From JBBRYB01 sp038238115 (GTDB lineage Bacteria; Actinomycetota; Actinomycetes; Propionibacteriales; Nocardioidaceae): a stretch of DNA of 62,898 nucleotides. The stretch is taken from the NCBI GenBank assembly GCA_038238115.1, contig JBBRYB010000021.1:1-62898 (forward strand). Direction: 5' to 3'. A model generated the notes under the pieces. The model saw nothing but the letters and a program-made list of their open reading frames with translations. It searched no databases and was not told the origin of the DNA. Numbering within the stretch: position 1 is the first letter of the stretch; each line of letters starts with the position of its first letter. Below are positions 50,157 to 58,678 of the stretch, piece after piece. The translations under genes and the position numbers were made by a program.

Positions 50157-51829
50157 GTCGATCCGTCCGAGGTGCCGGAGCGTACGTCGATGACCACGCC
50201 CTCGTGGGCGGCCAGCCTCAGTGGGCCAGCCGCGAACTCTGCTGGACTGCGGCCCGGGAGGGTCGACAGCACGACGATGCCCGCCTCCCGCTCGGCGACG
50301 ACCTGCTCCCGGTCGGTCAGATTTAGGGCGATGACCTTGTGGTCGTCCGCGCTCCTCCGCCGATAGGCGAGGGTGCTGGCATCGGCGGTCTCCAGGGTCC
50401 AGTCACCGGCTCGCAGCGCCTCGCTGGATCGGCGCAGCGAGATCAGGCTGCGGTAGAGGTTGAGCATCGAGTCCGGGGCGGCCAGCTGGCGGGCGACGTT
50501 GTCGTGGTGGAAATCCACAGAGGCAGGCAGCCACAGATCCGCTTCGTCCGCGGTGGAGAACCCGCCGTGAGGCGAGGAGTCCCACGGCATGGGGGTTCTG
50601 CTCGGGTCGCGGGAGACGCCGCCCTCGCGCAGGCCGAAGTAGTCGCGCTGCCGCTCGCGCGGGACGGGCTGGTCGCGCAGCCCGAGCTCGTCGCCGTAGA
50701 AAAGGGACGGGGTGCCCCGCAGCGTGAGCAGCAGCATCGCCGCCACCCGCGCCTGGGGCTTGCCCAGCCGGGAGGCCAGCCGCGGCCGGTCATGGTTGCC
50801 CAGCGCCAGGATCGGCCATGTCCCGGCCGGCAGGGCTCCGTCCAGGCCCGCCAGCGCGTCGGCGAGGGCGACGCCGTTCCAGCTGGTCTCGATGAGCCGG
50901 AAGGCGAAGGGCAACTGGAGCCCGTCCAGGTCGGAGCCGTAGAACTGCGCCCAGTCCGGCCAGTCCATCGCGCCAATCTCACCGATCAGCACCCGGTCAC
51001 CGGGGTAGGCGTCGACGAGACTGCGCATCTCCCGCAGGACGCCGTGTAGATCCGGATGTGTGCGGTCGTTGACGTGGAGCTGGGTGTCGAAGTCGGGATG
51101 TTGCAGGTCCCACGGGTTGGCGGCCCCATCGGGCGATGGCGGGTTGTCGCGCAGTTCCGGGTCCTTCATCAGCATGTGCGCTACGTCGATGCGGAACCCG
51201 TCGGCCCCCCGGTCGAGCCAGAACCGCAACACGTCAAGCATGGCGGCGCGGAGATCCGGGTTGCGCCAGTTCAGGTCCGGCTGCTCGCGCAGATGGGAGT
51301 GGAGATAGAGCTGTCCAGTCCGGTCGTCAGGCTCCCAAACCGATCCGCCGGCCTCGCTGGTCCAGTTGTTCGGCGGAAGTCCTCCCGGCTTGCCGGAGGC
51401 CCAGATGTACCAGCCCCGCCTGGGATTGTGGAGCGAGGAGCGCGACTCGACGAACCACGGATGCTGGTCGGACGTGTGGTTCGGGATGTAGTCGACGATC
51501 ACCGCGATGCCCCTGGCGTGCGCCTCGGTGACCAGCCGGTCGAAGGTGCCCAGGTCACCAAAGAGCGGGTTGACGTTGCAGTAGTCAGTGACGTCAAAGC
51601 CCTGGTCGAGCATCGGCGAGGGGAAGAACGGCCCCACCCACACCGCGGTGATACCGAGCGTCCCAGCGAGATAGTCGAGGGCCTGGATCAGCCCGAGCAG
51701 ATCGCCGACGCCGTCGCCGGTTCCGTCTCGGAAGCTCGGCAGATGGTTCTCATAGACCACCGAGCCGCGCCACCACGGGTCGGCCACCGGCGCGGTCGTG
51801 ACCAGCGGCTCCGGGATGTTCTCGACCAT
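50153..51829 (-). CDS. GH13 alpha-glucosidase
   Basis: A 558-residue cytoplasmic glycoside hydrolase of family 13 (oligo-1,6-glucosidase/alpha-glucosidase-like subfamily). Nucleophile D215 in DGFRIDVAH, acid/base E284 in LIGEIGA and D347 in GNHDRPR complete the triad; VDYIPNHTS is conserved region I. Region QIYPRSF near the N-terminus is replaced by YENHLPSF. No signal peptide, so the glucoside is imported first. First gene of the operon, read from a TTGACA/TAGCGT promoter. Exact linkage not predictable. Confidence 0.92.
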   Translation of the reverse strand: MVENIPEPLVTTAPVADPWWRGSVVYENHLPSFRDGTGDGVGDLLGLIQALDYLAGTLGITAVWVGPFFPSPMLDQGFDVTDYCNVNPLFGDLGTFDRLVTEAHARGIAVIVDYIPNHTSDQHPWFVESRSSLHNPRRGWYIWASGKPGGLPPNNWTSEAGGSVWEPDDRTGQLYLHSHLREQPDLNWRNPDLRAAMLDVLRFWLDRGADGFRIDVAHMLMKDPELRDNPPSPDGAANPWDLQHPDFDTQLHVNDRTHPDLHGVLREMRSLVDAYPGDRVLIGEIGAMDWPDWAQFYGSDLDGLQLPFAFRLIETSWNGVALADALAGLDGALPAGTWPILALGNHDRPRLASRLGKPQARVAAMLLLTLRGTPSLFYGDELGLRDQPVPRERQRDYFGLREGGVSRDPSRTPMPWDSSPHGGFSTADEADLWLPASVDFHHDNVARQLAAPDSMLNLYRSLISLRRSSEALRAGDWTLETADASTLAYRRRSADDHKVIALNLTDREQVVAEREAGIVVLSTLPGRSPAEFAAGPLRLAAHEGVVIDVRSGTSDGST

Positions 51830-51949
51830 CGACGCAGACCCTCCTTGGCATGGATCCCAAGTACAGGCCCGTCGATCGTCCGACCGATGCCACCACGTGG
51901 CGACGCGGACATTCCCCGTGCGGGCAAAACCTCTCGCTGTGCCGTCCTG

Positions 51950-51978
51950 ACGCTATGAGGGTGGCCGGTCGGTGTCAA
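51950..51978 (-). promoter_or_regulatory. Promoter of the sugar operon
   Basis: TTGACA (51978-51973), 17-bp spacer, TAGCGT (51955-51950); start of the glycosidase is at 51829. Confidence 0.65.
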
Positions 51979-51981
51979 GAC

Positions 51982-52010
51982 TTGATACTTAAGTTTCTTG
52001 CTACTAACCT
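51982..52010 (+). promoter_or_regulatory. Promoter of the GntR gene, back to back with the sugar promoter
   Basis: TTGATA (51982-51987), 17-bp spacer, TAACCT (52005-52010). The palindrome ACTTAAGT (51987-51994) lies within the spacer and just upstream of the other -35 box, a possible GntR half-site region. Confidence 0.55.
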
Positions 52011-52034
52011 GACGCCGGAAAGCGAGGTGTTCCG

Positions 52035-52688
52035 GTGCAGCCACGACGTTTGCCCCCTCTCACCGCAGGGTCGCGCAGCCACCACGCGGCCCAAGCGCTC
52101 CGAGATGCCATTACGAGCGGGGTCCTCGATCCGGGTGAGCGGCTGCTGGAGACACGGCTGGCGACACAGTTCGGCACCAGCAACGGTCCCGTGCGCGAAG
52201 CGCTGGCGCAGCTCGAGACCGAGGGTTTCGTGGTCCGCGCCCCCTATCGCGGCGCGGTGGTCGCCACCGTCTCCCAGAGCGAGATCGAGGACGTGCTGGT
52301 GCCCGTGCGGATCACGATCGAGCGATTCGCCTTCGCCGCCGCACTGCCCCTGCTGACCGAGGACGACGACGCGTCGCTGGCTCGGCTCGCCGAGGACATT
52401 CGGTCCGCCGAACTCGCCGGCGACAACGACCGGGTCGCCGAGGCAGACCTCCAGTTCCACGAACTCGTGATCCAGCGGTCCGGGCATCACCACTGCCTGC
52501 AGCTCTGGCGAGTCATCCAGCCGCGCGTGCGCGGCTACTTCCGCCGCGATGCCGACAGACGCAGCGTCAACGGCGCGATTGAGCCGACAGTGGCCTTCCA
52601 GCACGAGCAGCTGCTCCAGTCGCTGCGCACCCGCGATCCCGAGCAGGTCCAGACAGCCGTGGACGCCCACATCCGCGCCCATCTGTAA
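52035..52688 (+). CDS. GntR-family regulator (FadR/FCD subfamily)
   Basis: A 217-residue regulator. The N-terminal winged helix is HHAAQALRDAITSGVLDPGERLLETRLATQFGTSNGPVREALAQLETEGFV; the C-terminal all-helical FCD domain has D/H metal or ligand residues (EADLQFHELVIQRSGHHHCLQLW). FCD regulators often sense sugar acids such as gluconate, in keeping with the flanking KDG pathway. GTG 52035 has GAGG 8 nt upstream. Divergent from the sugar operon with overlapping control region, and followed 34 bp later by the dehydratase. Confidence 0.9.
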   Translation: MQPRRLPPLTAGSRSHHAAQALRDAITSGVLDPGERLLETRLATQFGTSNGPVREALAQLETEGFVVRAPYRGAVVATVSQSEIEDVLVPVRITIERFAFAAALPLLTEDDDASLARLAEDIRSAELAGDNDRVAEADLQFHELVIQRSGHHHCLQLWRVIQPRVRGYFRRDADRRSVNGAIEPTVAFQHEQLLQSLRTRDPEQVQTAVDAHIRAHL

Positions 52689-52722
52689 CCGCCACCCCCG
52701 TTTCTCGAATGGACCCCTCGCG

Positions 52723-53853
52723 ATGAAGATCAGGGACATCACCGCCGTCGGGCTCACCGGCGCCACGCCAGCCGGAGGCTGGCAGAACGAGCTGCGGCCC
52801 GAGGACTCGGTGCACACACTTGTCACGGTGCACACCGACGAAGGGCTCACCGGCGTCGGCAGTGTCTTCACGAACGACCGTCTCGTGCGTGCTGTCCTCG
52901 ACATCATCGAACCGCTTGTCCTCGGCGAGTCAGCCCTTGAGCCCGAGCGGGTCAGCGAGAAGCTTCACCAGAGCACCTTCTGGTTCGGCCGCGGCGGCTC
53001 GATCACCCACACCATCAGCGGCATCGACGTGGCGCTGTGGGACCTGCTCGGCAAAGCGACCGGCCAGCCGGTCGGCCGCCTCCTCGGCGGTCGCTACCGG
53101 GATCGGGTGCGCCCCTACGCGTCGTTGCTCATGGATGAGCCTTCCGTGCTCGCCGACCACATGGCGTCGCTGCTCGACCAAGGCTTCCGCGCGTTCAAGA
53201 TCGGCTGGGGTCCCTTCGGTCGCCACGACGCCTCGCTCGACGAGCGGATCGTCGCCGCGGCCCGAACCACGCTCGGTGACGAGGCCCTGCTCATGGTGGA
53301 CGCTGGCGGCAGCGAAGCGTTCTGGCCGCACGGCTACAGTTGGGCGCTGCGGACCGCCGACATGCTGCACGCCTACGGAGTGCACTGGTTCGAGGAGCCG
53401 CTGCGGCCCGACGCGCTCGAGGACTACGGCGCGCTCCGGCGCATCTCCAGGGTCGCCATCTCCGCGGGAGAGGTGCTCACCCGCCGACAGAGCTTCCTGC
53501 CCTGGCTGCAACATCATGCCGTGGACATCATCCAGCCTGACGTCACAAAGGTCGGCGGGCTGAGCGAACAGCGCCGCATCGGCTGGCTGGCCCACGATAA
53601 CGGCATCCGCCTCATCCCCCACGGCTGGAACACCGCCGTCGGCCTGGCCGCCGACCTCCACCTCGCCTCGGCATTGCCCGACACTGACCTGGTCGAATAC
53701 CTCACTGGCTCCTCGTACGTCGACGACATCACCACCCAAGGCTGGCAGCTCGACCAGGACGGGATGCTTGCTATCCCCGACGCCCCTGGGCTGGGGATCA
53801 CGATCGACCCTGACCGACTGGCTCGCTACTCCCAGCCGACCGCACTCACGTGA
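52723..53853 (+). CDS. Enolase-superfamily sugar-acid dehydratase (mandelate racemase subgroup)
   Basis: A 376-residue enzyme. Metal ligands D193, E224 and E250 (VDAGGS, HWFEEP, SAGEVL) and the Asp273-His300 dyad (QPDVTKVGG, IPHGWNT) place it in the mandelate racemase subgroup, where such enzymes dehydrate aldonates or aldarates to 2-keto-3-deoxy acids. Of the usual KxK on strand 2 only one Lys (K159 in AFKIGW) remains, so stereochemistry is probably restricted to the His-dyad side. With KDG kinase and KDPG aldolase across the promoter, gluconate or a related aldonate is the likely substrate. Confidence 0.88.
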   Translation: MKIRDITAVGLTGATPAGGWQNELRPEDSVHTLVTVHTDEGLTGVGSVFTNDRLVRAVLDIIEPLVLGESALEPERVSEKLHQSTFWFGRGGSITHTISGIDVALWDLLGKATGQPVGRLLGGRYRDRVRPYASLLMDEPSVLADHMASLLDQGFRAFKIGWGPFGRHDASLDERIVAAARTTLGDEALLMVDAGGSEAFWPHGYSWALRTADMLHAYGVHWFEEPLRPDALEDYGALRRISRVAISAGEVLTRRQSFLPWLQHHAVDIIQPDVTKVGGLSEQRRIGWLAHDNGIRLIPHGWNTAVGLAADLHLASALPDTDLVEYLTGSSYVDDITTQGWQLDQDGMLAIPDAPGLGITIDPDRLARYSQPTALT

Positions 53854-53993
53854 ACGACACCCTGGGTCGCCCACGACCCCCTCCCCGCAGAGCCGTTTAT
53901 GGCGCCCACCATGGGCGAGACAGGCCCGCGCCGATTCAGGTGGGCAATCGGATATAGCGGCTTGGCACGGGGCGACCGGGTCGAGTACGGCGT

Positions 53994-54644
53994 TCAGCCC
54001 GCCGGGGTAAGGAGCGTGCGGGTCCAGGCGTCAGCGACGAGGCTGGCGTACTCGGCGGGCAGGTAGCCGACGTCTGTGAGCAGCTGAAAGTACTCCGGTG
54101 AGTTCATAGACCACACGAGGTCGGCGACCTCCTCGTCGGTGAGGTCAGGGCGCAACCGCCCGGTGTGGCGCAGGTCGGCAGCGAACAGCCGCATGTTCGC
54201 GCGTCGGCGTTGACTGATGGATTTCCGGAGTTTTCGGCACTCCGGCTCCCGTTCGCCGGCCGCGCGCAGGGCGAGGCTGAGCGGCACGATCCGCGGCAGC
54301 AGGTCGGCGAGAGCCTCCGCGTAGAGCTGGATCTTCTCCTCGGCCGTGACCGCGTCCCGAATTCGACGGACGTAGTCACGCTCCTCCGCGGCGACCGGCT
54401 CCTCAGAGGAGCCCAGGATCATGTCGTGCACCGCCAGCAAGAGCTGTGGCTTCCGGCCCACACTCACGTACACCGTGTCGACCGAGACCTTGGCTCGGCC
54501 GGCGATGTCCGCTACCGATGTCTCGGCGTATCCGCGCGTAGTGAACAAGGCTCTGGCGGCGCTCAGCACGGCGCGGCGGGTGGCTTCGGACTGCTCGCGA
54601 CGGGCCGGGGAGTGGTATCGACGGGTCTTGACGGGCTCGGCCAC
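53994..54644 (-). CDS. TetR-family transcriptional regulator
   Basis: A 216-residue repressor. N-terminal HTH: RRAVLSAARALFTTRGYAETSVADIAGRAKVSVDTVYVSVG; the C-terminal ligand domain is variable. GTG start at 54644. A strong inverted repeat (TCCGAA-N5-TTCGGA) lies in the 58-bp gap to the divergent cupin gene, so it probably represses itself and that gene. Confidence 0.92.
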   Translation of the reverse strand: MAEPVKTRRYHSPARREQSEATRRAVLSAARALFTTRGYAETSVADIAGRAKVSVDTVYVSVGRKPQLLLAVHDMILGSSEEPVAAEERDYVRRIRDAVTAEEKIQLYAEALADLLPRIVPLSLALRAAGEREPECRKLRKSISQRRRANMRLFAADLRHTGRLRPDLTDEEVADLVWSMNSPEYFQLLTDVGYLPAEYASLVADAWTRTLLTPAG

Positions 54645-54662
54645 GGGGCCTAGCGTAACAGT

Positions 54663-54689
54663 ATTCGTCCGAAGTATGTTCGGATCAAT
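54663..54689. promoter_or_regulatory. TetR operator
   Basis: TCCGAA (54668-54673), 5-nt gap, TTCGGA (54679-54684), with outer ATT/AAT symmetry at 54663 and 54689, all centred on 54676. Located between divergent TetR and cupin starts. Confidence 0.8.
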
Positions 54690-54702
54690 CTAGGTGGTGG
54701 CG

Positions 54703-55214
54703 ATGCCCGGTACCGAAACCCAGAATGACATCGTGATCGCTTGTGAGCCGGGGGCGGGCCGCGGAACCTGGGCGATGGGGTCCCTCTTCGAACAGCTTGG
54801 GGGGCCGGAGCACACCGGTGGGGCGCTTGGTGTCGCGCTGGTGAGCCAGCCGCCGGGCATCGCCACCCCGTTGCACCGTCACCACAACGAGGCCGAGGCG
54901 TTCTACTTGCTCGACGGCCAGATGACCTATGTCGCTGGCGAGGAGACCTACGAGTTGACCGCGGGCTGGTTCATGTACCTTCCCCGCGGCCTGCCGCACG
55001 GGTTCCGCATCCGGGAGACCGACCTGCCCGCTTCATCGCGCTGACGGTCCCCGGTGGTCTCCTCCGCCTCTACGACGAGGTCGGTGTGCCGGCCGCCGCA
55101 ATGCGCATCCCCGCCGAGGGTGAGGGTCGCCCGATGGCCGAGGAGATCAGTCGGTGGAATGAGGTCGGGCCTCGTTACGGCCTCGAAGTGATCGGACCAC
55201 CCATCCAGGAGTAA
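54703..55214 (+). pseudogene. Frameshifted cupin-domain gene
   Basis: Starts ATG 54703 (AGGTGG 5 nt before). HRHHNEAEAFYLLDGQMTYVAGEETYELTAGWFMYLPRGLPHGFRI shows both cupin motifs (HxH..E and PxGxxH), so the metal site is complete. Near 55020 the frame changes by a single-base deletion: RPARFIALTVPGGLLRLYDEVGVPA to EVIGPPIQE continues in the next frame and stops at 55214. The unshifted frame ends at 55044. If the shift is real, the truncated 114-residue protein still contains the cupin barrel core and may partly fold; a sequencing error is the main alternative. Confidence 0.75.
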
Positions 55215-55361
55215 GGCACCGCACGTATGACCCGCGGCCACAACCTTGGGACGGGTCGCGGCAGGTCCGGCTGACGCACCACAGACGTCGAGCCGGCGGG
55301 TCAAGGAAGGACATCACCACGGTGACCCGTCATGGGCACGCCCGAGAACCTAGGAGCTGCA

Positions 55362-55963
55362 ATGAGCGCTGGATATGCCCTCGCCTACCGGATTGGCCTG
55401 ACCCCATGGGAGCGCGCCGGCCGGGCCGCCGCAGGCAATTCGCCAGGCTGCTGGACCGCGAGGAGATCGACCGGACGCGCCCGCTGGGCCGCGCGCTGGA
55501 CATCGTCTGCGGCACCGGCAGGCACACGATCGAGCTTGCCGAACGAGGCTGGGACACCGTCGGAATCGACAACGTCGGCAGGGCGATCGACAAGGCGAGG
55601 ACCCGGCCGGTGTCAGGCTTTGTGCGTTTCGTCGTGGCCGACGTCACGGACCCCGACAAGGCGGCCATAGACCCCGGGGTTGACTTCCTGATCGACGTCG
55701 GCTGTTTCCACGGCCTCAACAACGACCAACGCCGGCATTACGGCCGCCACGTCACGGCCCTGTCCTGTCCGGACGCGACATTCCTCATGCTCGCCTTCCA
55801 GCCCGGCCGGCGCATCGGGCTTCCACGCGGCGCCTCCCGGGCCGACGTGGCGAAGGCCCTGCCCGAGTGGGCCGTCATCGACAATGAGCCCGCCGACACC
55901 TCCGGCATGCCCGGGCCACTCAAGAAGACCGCGCCCCACTGGTACCGGCTCAGGCATCGCTGA
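55362..55963 (+). pseudogene. Frameshifted SAM-dependent methyltransferase
   Basis: The N-terminus MSAGYALAYRIGLTPWERAGRAAAG (ATG 55362) is in one frame; from about 55438 the remainder, QFARLLDREEIDRTRPLGRALDIVCGTGRHTIELAERGWDTVGIDN to PHWYRLRHR, is in the next. Together they form a complete class I methyltransferase of about 200 residues with motif I DIVCGTG (the usual Gly is Val). The shift is a one-base deletion. The downstream frame is also open from 55322, but its N-terminus is not family-like. Confidence 0.75.
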
Positions 55964-56030
55964 CAAGCTCCGACGACCTGCTCCACGACCACGCCCGACG
56001 CCACCCTCCGGCAGGTGGTAGGGCATTTCG

Positions 56031-56425
56031 CCGCGTGCAGGTGGGTCGATTCGACGACTTGGTTACCGGGTCTGCTGAGTTGGTTCGGTTCGCGTCTTCA
56101 GCCGTTGACGGCGCTGAGGACTCGGTCGAGCGTGTCCACGGTGACCGGCTCGTTGAGGTACTCGGCCACCCAGCCGGCGCCGTTCACGTCGCCGGGGCCA
56201 CTGTTCTCCCAGTCCAACACCACCAGACCGCCACCCGGCGTGCACCGGAGATTATCCGCCCACAGGTCCCGATGACAGACCTGAACACGGTATGGCGAGG
56301 CGAGGGTGCCCTCAGCCTCGAGGACGCCAGGCAGCAGAGCCGCGAGCCGGTCGACGAACGGCGCGTCGGCCGTCCGTAGACAGAGCGTCCGCTTCAGCCC
56401 GCGGCCCGCGCCTTCGATAGGTGAC
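56031..56425 (-). pseudogene. Doubly deleted second copy of the phosphotransferase gene
   Basis: Nearly identical to parts of 60384-61500. The coding part starts at the stop (56098) and reads VDTLDRVLSAVNG at its end, joined in frame to GPGDVNG by loss of 207 nt (60533-60739 in the full copy), and continues through CHRDLWADNL to TADAPFVDR. At 56381 it jumps to sequence matching the region upstream of the full gene (CTTCAGCC to GATAGGTG), so the first 150 codons are also missing. The Brenner HxDxxxxN motif survives but the kinase N-lobe is absent, so it cannot be active. Confidence 0.85.
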
Positions 56426-56629
56426 CCTCCGCCGCGAGTGCGTACGCATGCCCGCCCCCCACACCGCCGCCTGCGCGCGGCGCAGTGCAAGGATGCGGCG
56501 TGCGCTCGATCCTCACCTGCGGAGCGAGCGGCCTGGTGAGATAGTTTCGCCTCGTGCGCAGCGATGATTCTCGCGGTGGTCCCCGGTCTGTACGCATACC
56601 AATCCATCCCACTCGAGCCGGGAGGCGTC

Positions 56630-57295
56630 TTGAAGCTTCTTCTCACGTCCGGGGGCGTCGCGAACACGAGCATCCGCGATGCGCTGGTCGACCTGCTGGG
56701 CAAGCCGATCGCCGACTCCAGTGCCCTGTGCATCCCTACGGCGCAGCACGGCCACCCAATGTGCGGGCCAGCTTCGGTCTGGCGCTTCATCGCGGGCGAG
56801 ACCCAGGCACCCATGTGCGACCGGGGCTGGAAGTCGGTAGGCGTGCTCGAGCTCACCGCGCTGCCCAGCATCGGGGAGGAGCGGTGGGTCCCCTGGGTCC
56901 GGGAGGCTGACGTCCTGCTGGTGGACGGCGGCGATGCGACGTACCTATGCCACTGGATGCGGCAGTCCGGGCTGGCTGACCTCCTGCCGTCTCTGCCCGA
57001 GACGGTGTGGGTGGGGGTGAGCGCAGGAAGCATGGTGATGACCCCCCGGATCGGTGATGACTTCGTCAACTGGCCGTCCGCGCCGGACGACCGAACCCTA
57101 GGGGTCGTCGACTTCTCGATCTTCCCGCACCTGGGTCACGAGCTCATGCCGGAGAACACCATCGCCGAGGCAGAGAAATGGGCCGCCGACATCGCGGGTC
57201 CGGCGTACGCCATGGACGACCAGACGGCCATCAAGGTGACCGACGGCACCGTCGAAGTCGTCTCCGAGGGGCACTGGAAGCTGTTCCCCTCATAG
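56630..57295 (+). CDS. pepE: Peptidase E (alpha-aspartyl dipeptidase, S51 family)
   Basis: A 221-residue cytoplasmic serine peptidase. VGVSAGSMVM holds the nucleophile Ser131 in the G-x-S-A-G elbow; VLLVDGGDATYLCHWM is the conserved region of the class I glutamine-amidotransferase-like fold before it. It starts with TTG at 56630, 5 nt after GGGAGG, giving MKLLLTSGGVANTSI, which is the proper family N-terminus; a longer frame from 56564 has no ribosome-binding site. S51 enzymes cleave Asp-X dipeptides or cyanophycin dipeptides. Confidence 0.82.
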   Translation: MKLLLTSGGVANTSIRDALVDLLGKPIADSSALCIPTAQHGHPMCGPASVWRFIAGETQAPMCDRGWKSVGVLELTALPSIGEERWVPWVREADVLLVDGGDATYLCHWMRQSGLADLLPSLPETVWVGVSAGSMVMTPRIGDDFVNWPSAPDDRTLGVVDFSIFPHLGHELMPENTIAEAEKWAADIAGPAYAMDDQTAIKVTDGTVEVVSEGHWKLFPS

Positions 57296-57589
57296 TCGCG
57301 GCCACCAGCGATCGGCGGGCCAAGCGGCCGCTCATGGCGCCCTCCGCTGGGGTGCGCCGCACCGCCGCGATCGACTCGGTTCCTGTGCAGCGTCGCCGAC
57401 TTGTGTGAGTGAATGACCGGGTGTCTCCACGATGGATCTCCGACCGTGAGGGGCGTTCGACTCTTGGCTCAATCCCGGGGCTGGTGGTTGACTTGACGCA
57501 CCGGCCGGAGTCGATGGCAGGTCCCCTCACGGCTCTGCGGTCTGCCGCGGCGGTCAGCCCGTGAAGTGGTTGGCAGAAGCGAGCATGAG

Positions 57590-57700
57590 ATGTCTCTCGA
57601 AGAAACAGAAAGCACCATTCGTCAGTACCTGGACGCCTTGCTCAACGGAGGCGACTTCGACGCGCCGGTGACAGACGTGGTCATGACTGGTCGCTCCTAA
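57590..57700 (+). pseudogene. N-terminal fragment of a SnoaL/NTF2-like protein
   Basis: ATG 57590 opens 36 residues: LEETESTIRQYLDALLNGGDFDAPVTDVVMTGRS, then a stop. The pattern of an amphipathic helix, YLDALLNGGDF, and DVV is the start of a SnoaL-like domain; the remaining 90 residues are missing, replaced by the end of the convergent membrane protein gene, with which it overlaps by 20 nt. Confidence 0.5.
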
Positions 57701-58442
57701 AGCTCGGGTTGGTGGTCTCGAGTGGCTCGATGGCATCGGGTTCGGGCGCAGCGCCGCGGCGCGCGTGGCGGAGGAGGAAGATCGAGATCAGCACCACCCA
57801 CGCCGGGAAGACGAGAACGGCGGCCGGGTTGCTGCTGACGGCCAGCAACAGGAGGGCCGCGAACAGGTATGCAGCGACGGCCGGGATCCGCGGCAGCACC
57901 CCTGCGTTTCGCAGCAGAGTGGTGGTGGTGATCGCGAACATGCCGGCGCCGCGGACAGCGAAGATGAACACCAGGCCGTAGCCGACCGCGGTGAAGGTGC
58001 GCGCCGCCGACGGGTCCTCGACGGGTACGTGGCCGAAGTAGACCCCGAAGGCGTTCGCGCCCACCGCAGCGGTGCCTGCGAACAACAGGGTCACGAAGAT
58101 GATGCCGCCGAGCAGGTTGAGTCCGTGCGCCATCGCTGACGGCGCGGGGGTCAGCGTGTCCAACACGTTGCGCATCGCGGTCATATGCCACAGGAACGCG
58201 ATCCCGGCGAACGGGACGATATAGAGCCCGACAGCTACGAAGGGCTGGTCGCCGCCACCCGCGTAGAACGCAGCGTAGGCCGCATCGGGGTCATGGAGCG
58301 TCGGGGCCCGGTGCACTAACACCATCGCCAGTACGAACAAGACAGCGAAGAAGAGGCCGCTGATCGCCGCGACCCGGGCGCTGGAGCTCGCGTCCGGGGA
58401 CTCCGGCCCGGCAGTGCGGACAGGCTCGACCGTCGGATGCAT
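57681..58442 (-). CDS. Multi-pass membrane protein of unknown function
   Basis: A 253-residue protein with about six hydrophobic helices (VAAISGLFFAVLFVLAMVLVH; FVAVGLYIVPFAGIAFLWHM; LNLLGGIIFVTLLFAG; a FTAVGYGLVFIFAVRG helix; IPAVAAYLFAALLLL; AVLVFPAWVVLISIFLL). Start at 58442 has GGGAG 7 nt upstream. No family recognised with certainty; it resembles small actinobacterial membrane proteins found near stress regulators. Confidence 0.75.
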   Translation of the reverse strand: MHPTVEPVRTAGPESPDASSSARVAAISGLFFAVLFVLAMVLVHRAPTLHDPDAAYAAFYAGGGDQPFVAVGLYIVPFAGIAFLWHMTAMRNVLDTLTPAPSAMAHGLNLLGGIIFVTLLFAGTAAVGANAFGVYFGHVPVEDPSAARTFTAVGYGLVFIFAVRGAGMFAITTTTLLRNAGVLPRIPAVAAYLFAALLLLAVSSNPAAVLVFPAWVVLISIFLLRHARRGAAPEPDAIEPLETTNPSFRSDQS

Positions 58443-58678
58443 GGCACGTCTCCCGTCGACCACACTGGCAAGACCATCAGGCTCGCACGATCGGACCGTC
58501 CCGCCCAGGCTCCAATCGCCGCAAACCGAAAGCGACAGACGCCGATCAAATTCGCCGACTGCGAACCAGAATCGTGTCGTACCCGATCGGGCATTTGCGA
58601 TGGGTGCTTGCCGAAGCCTCCAGTCGGCGACTCTGACGACATCCCCGCACCGCCGTCTATGAAAGTGGCGCGTCAAGA

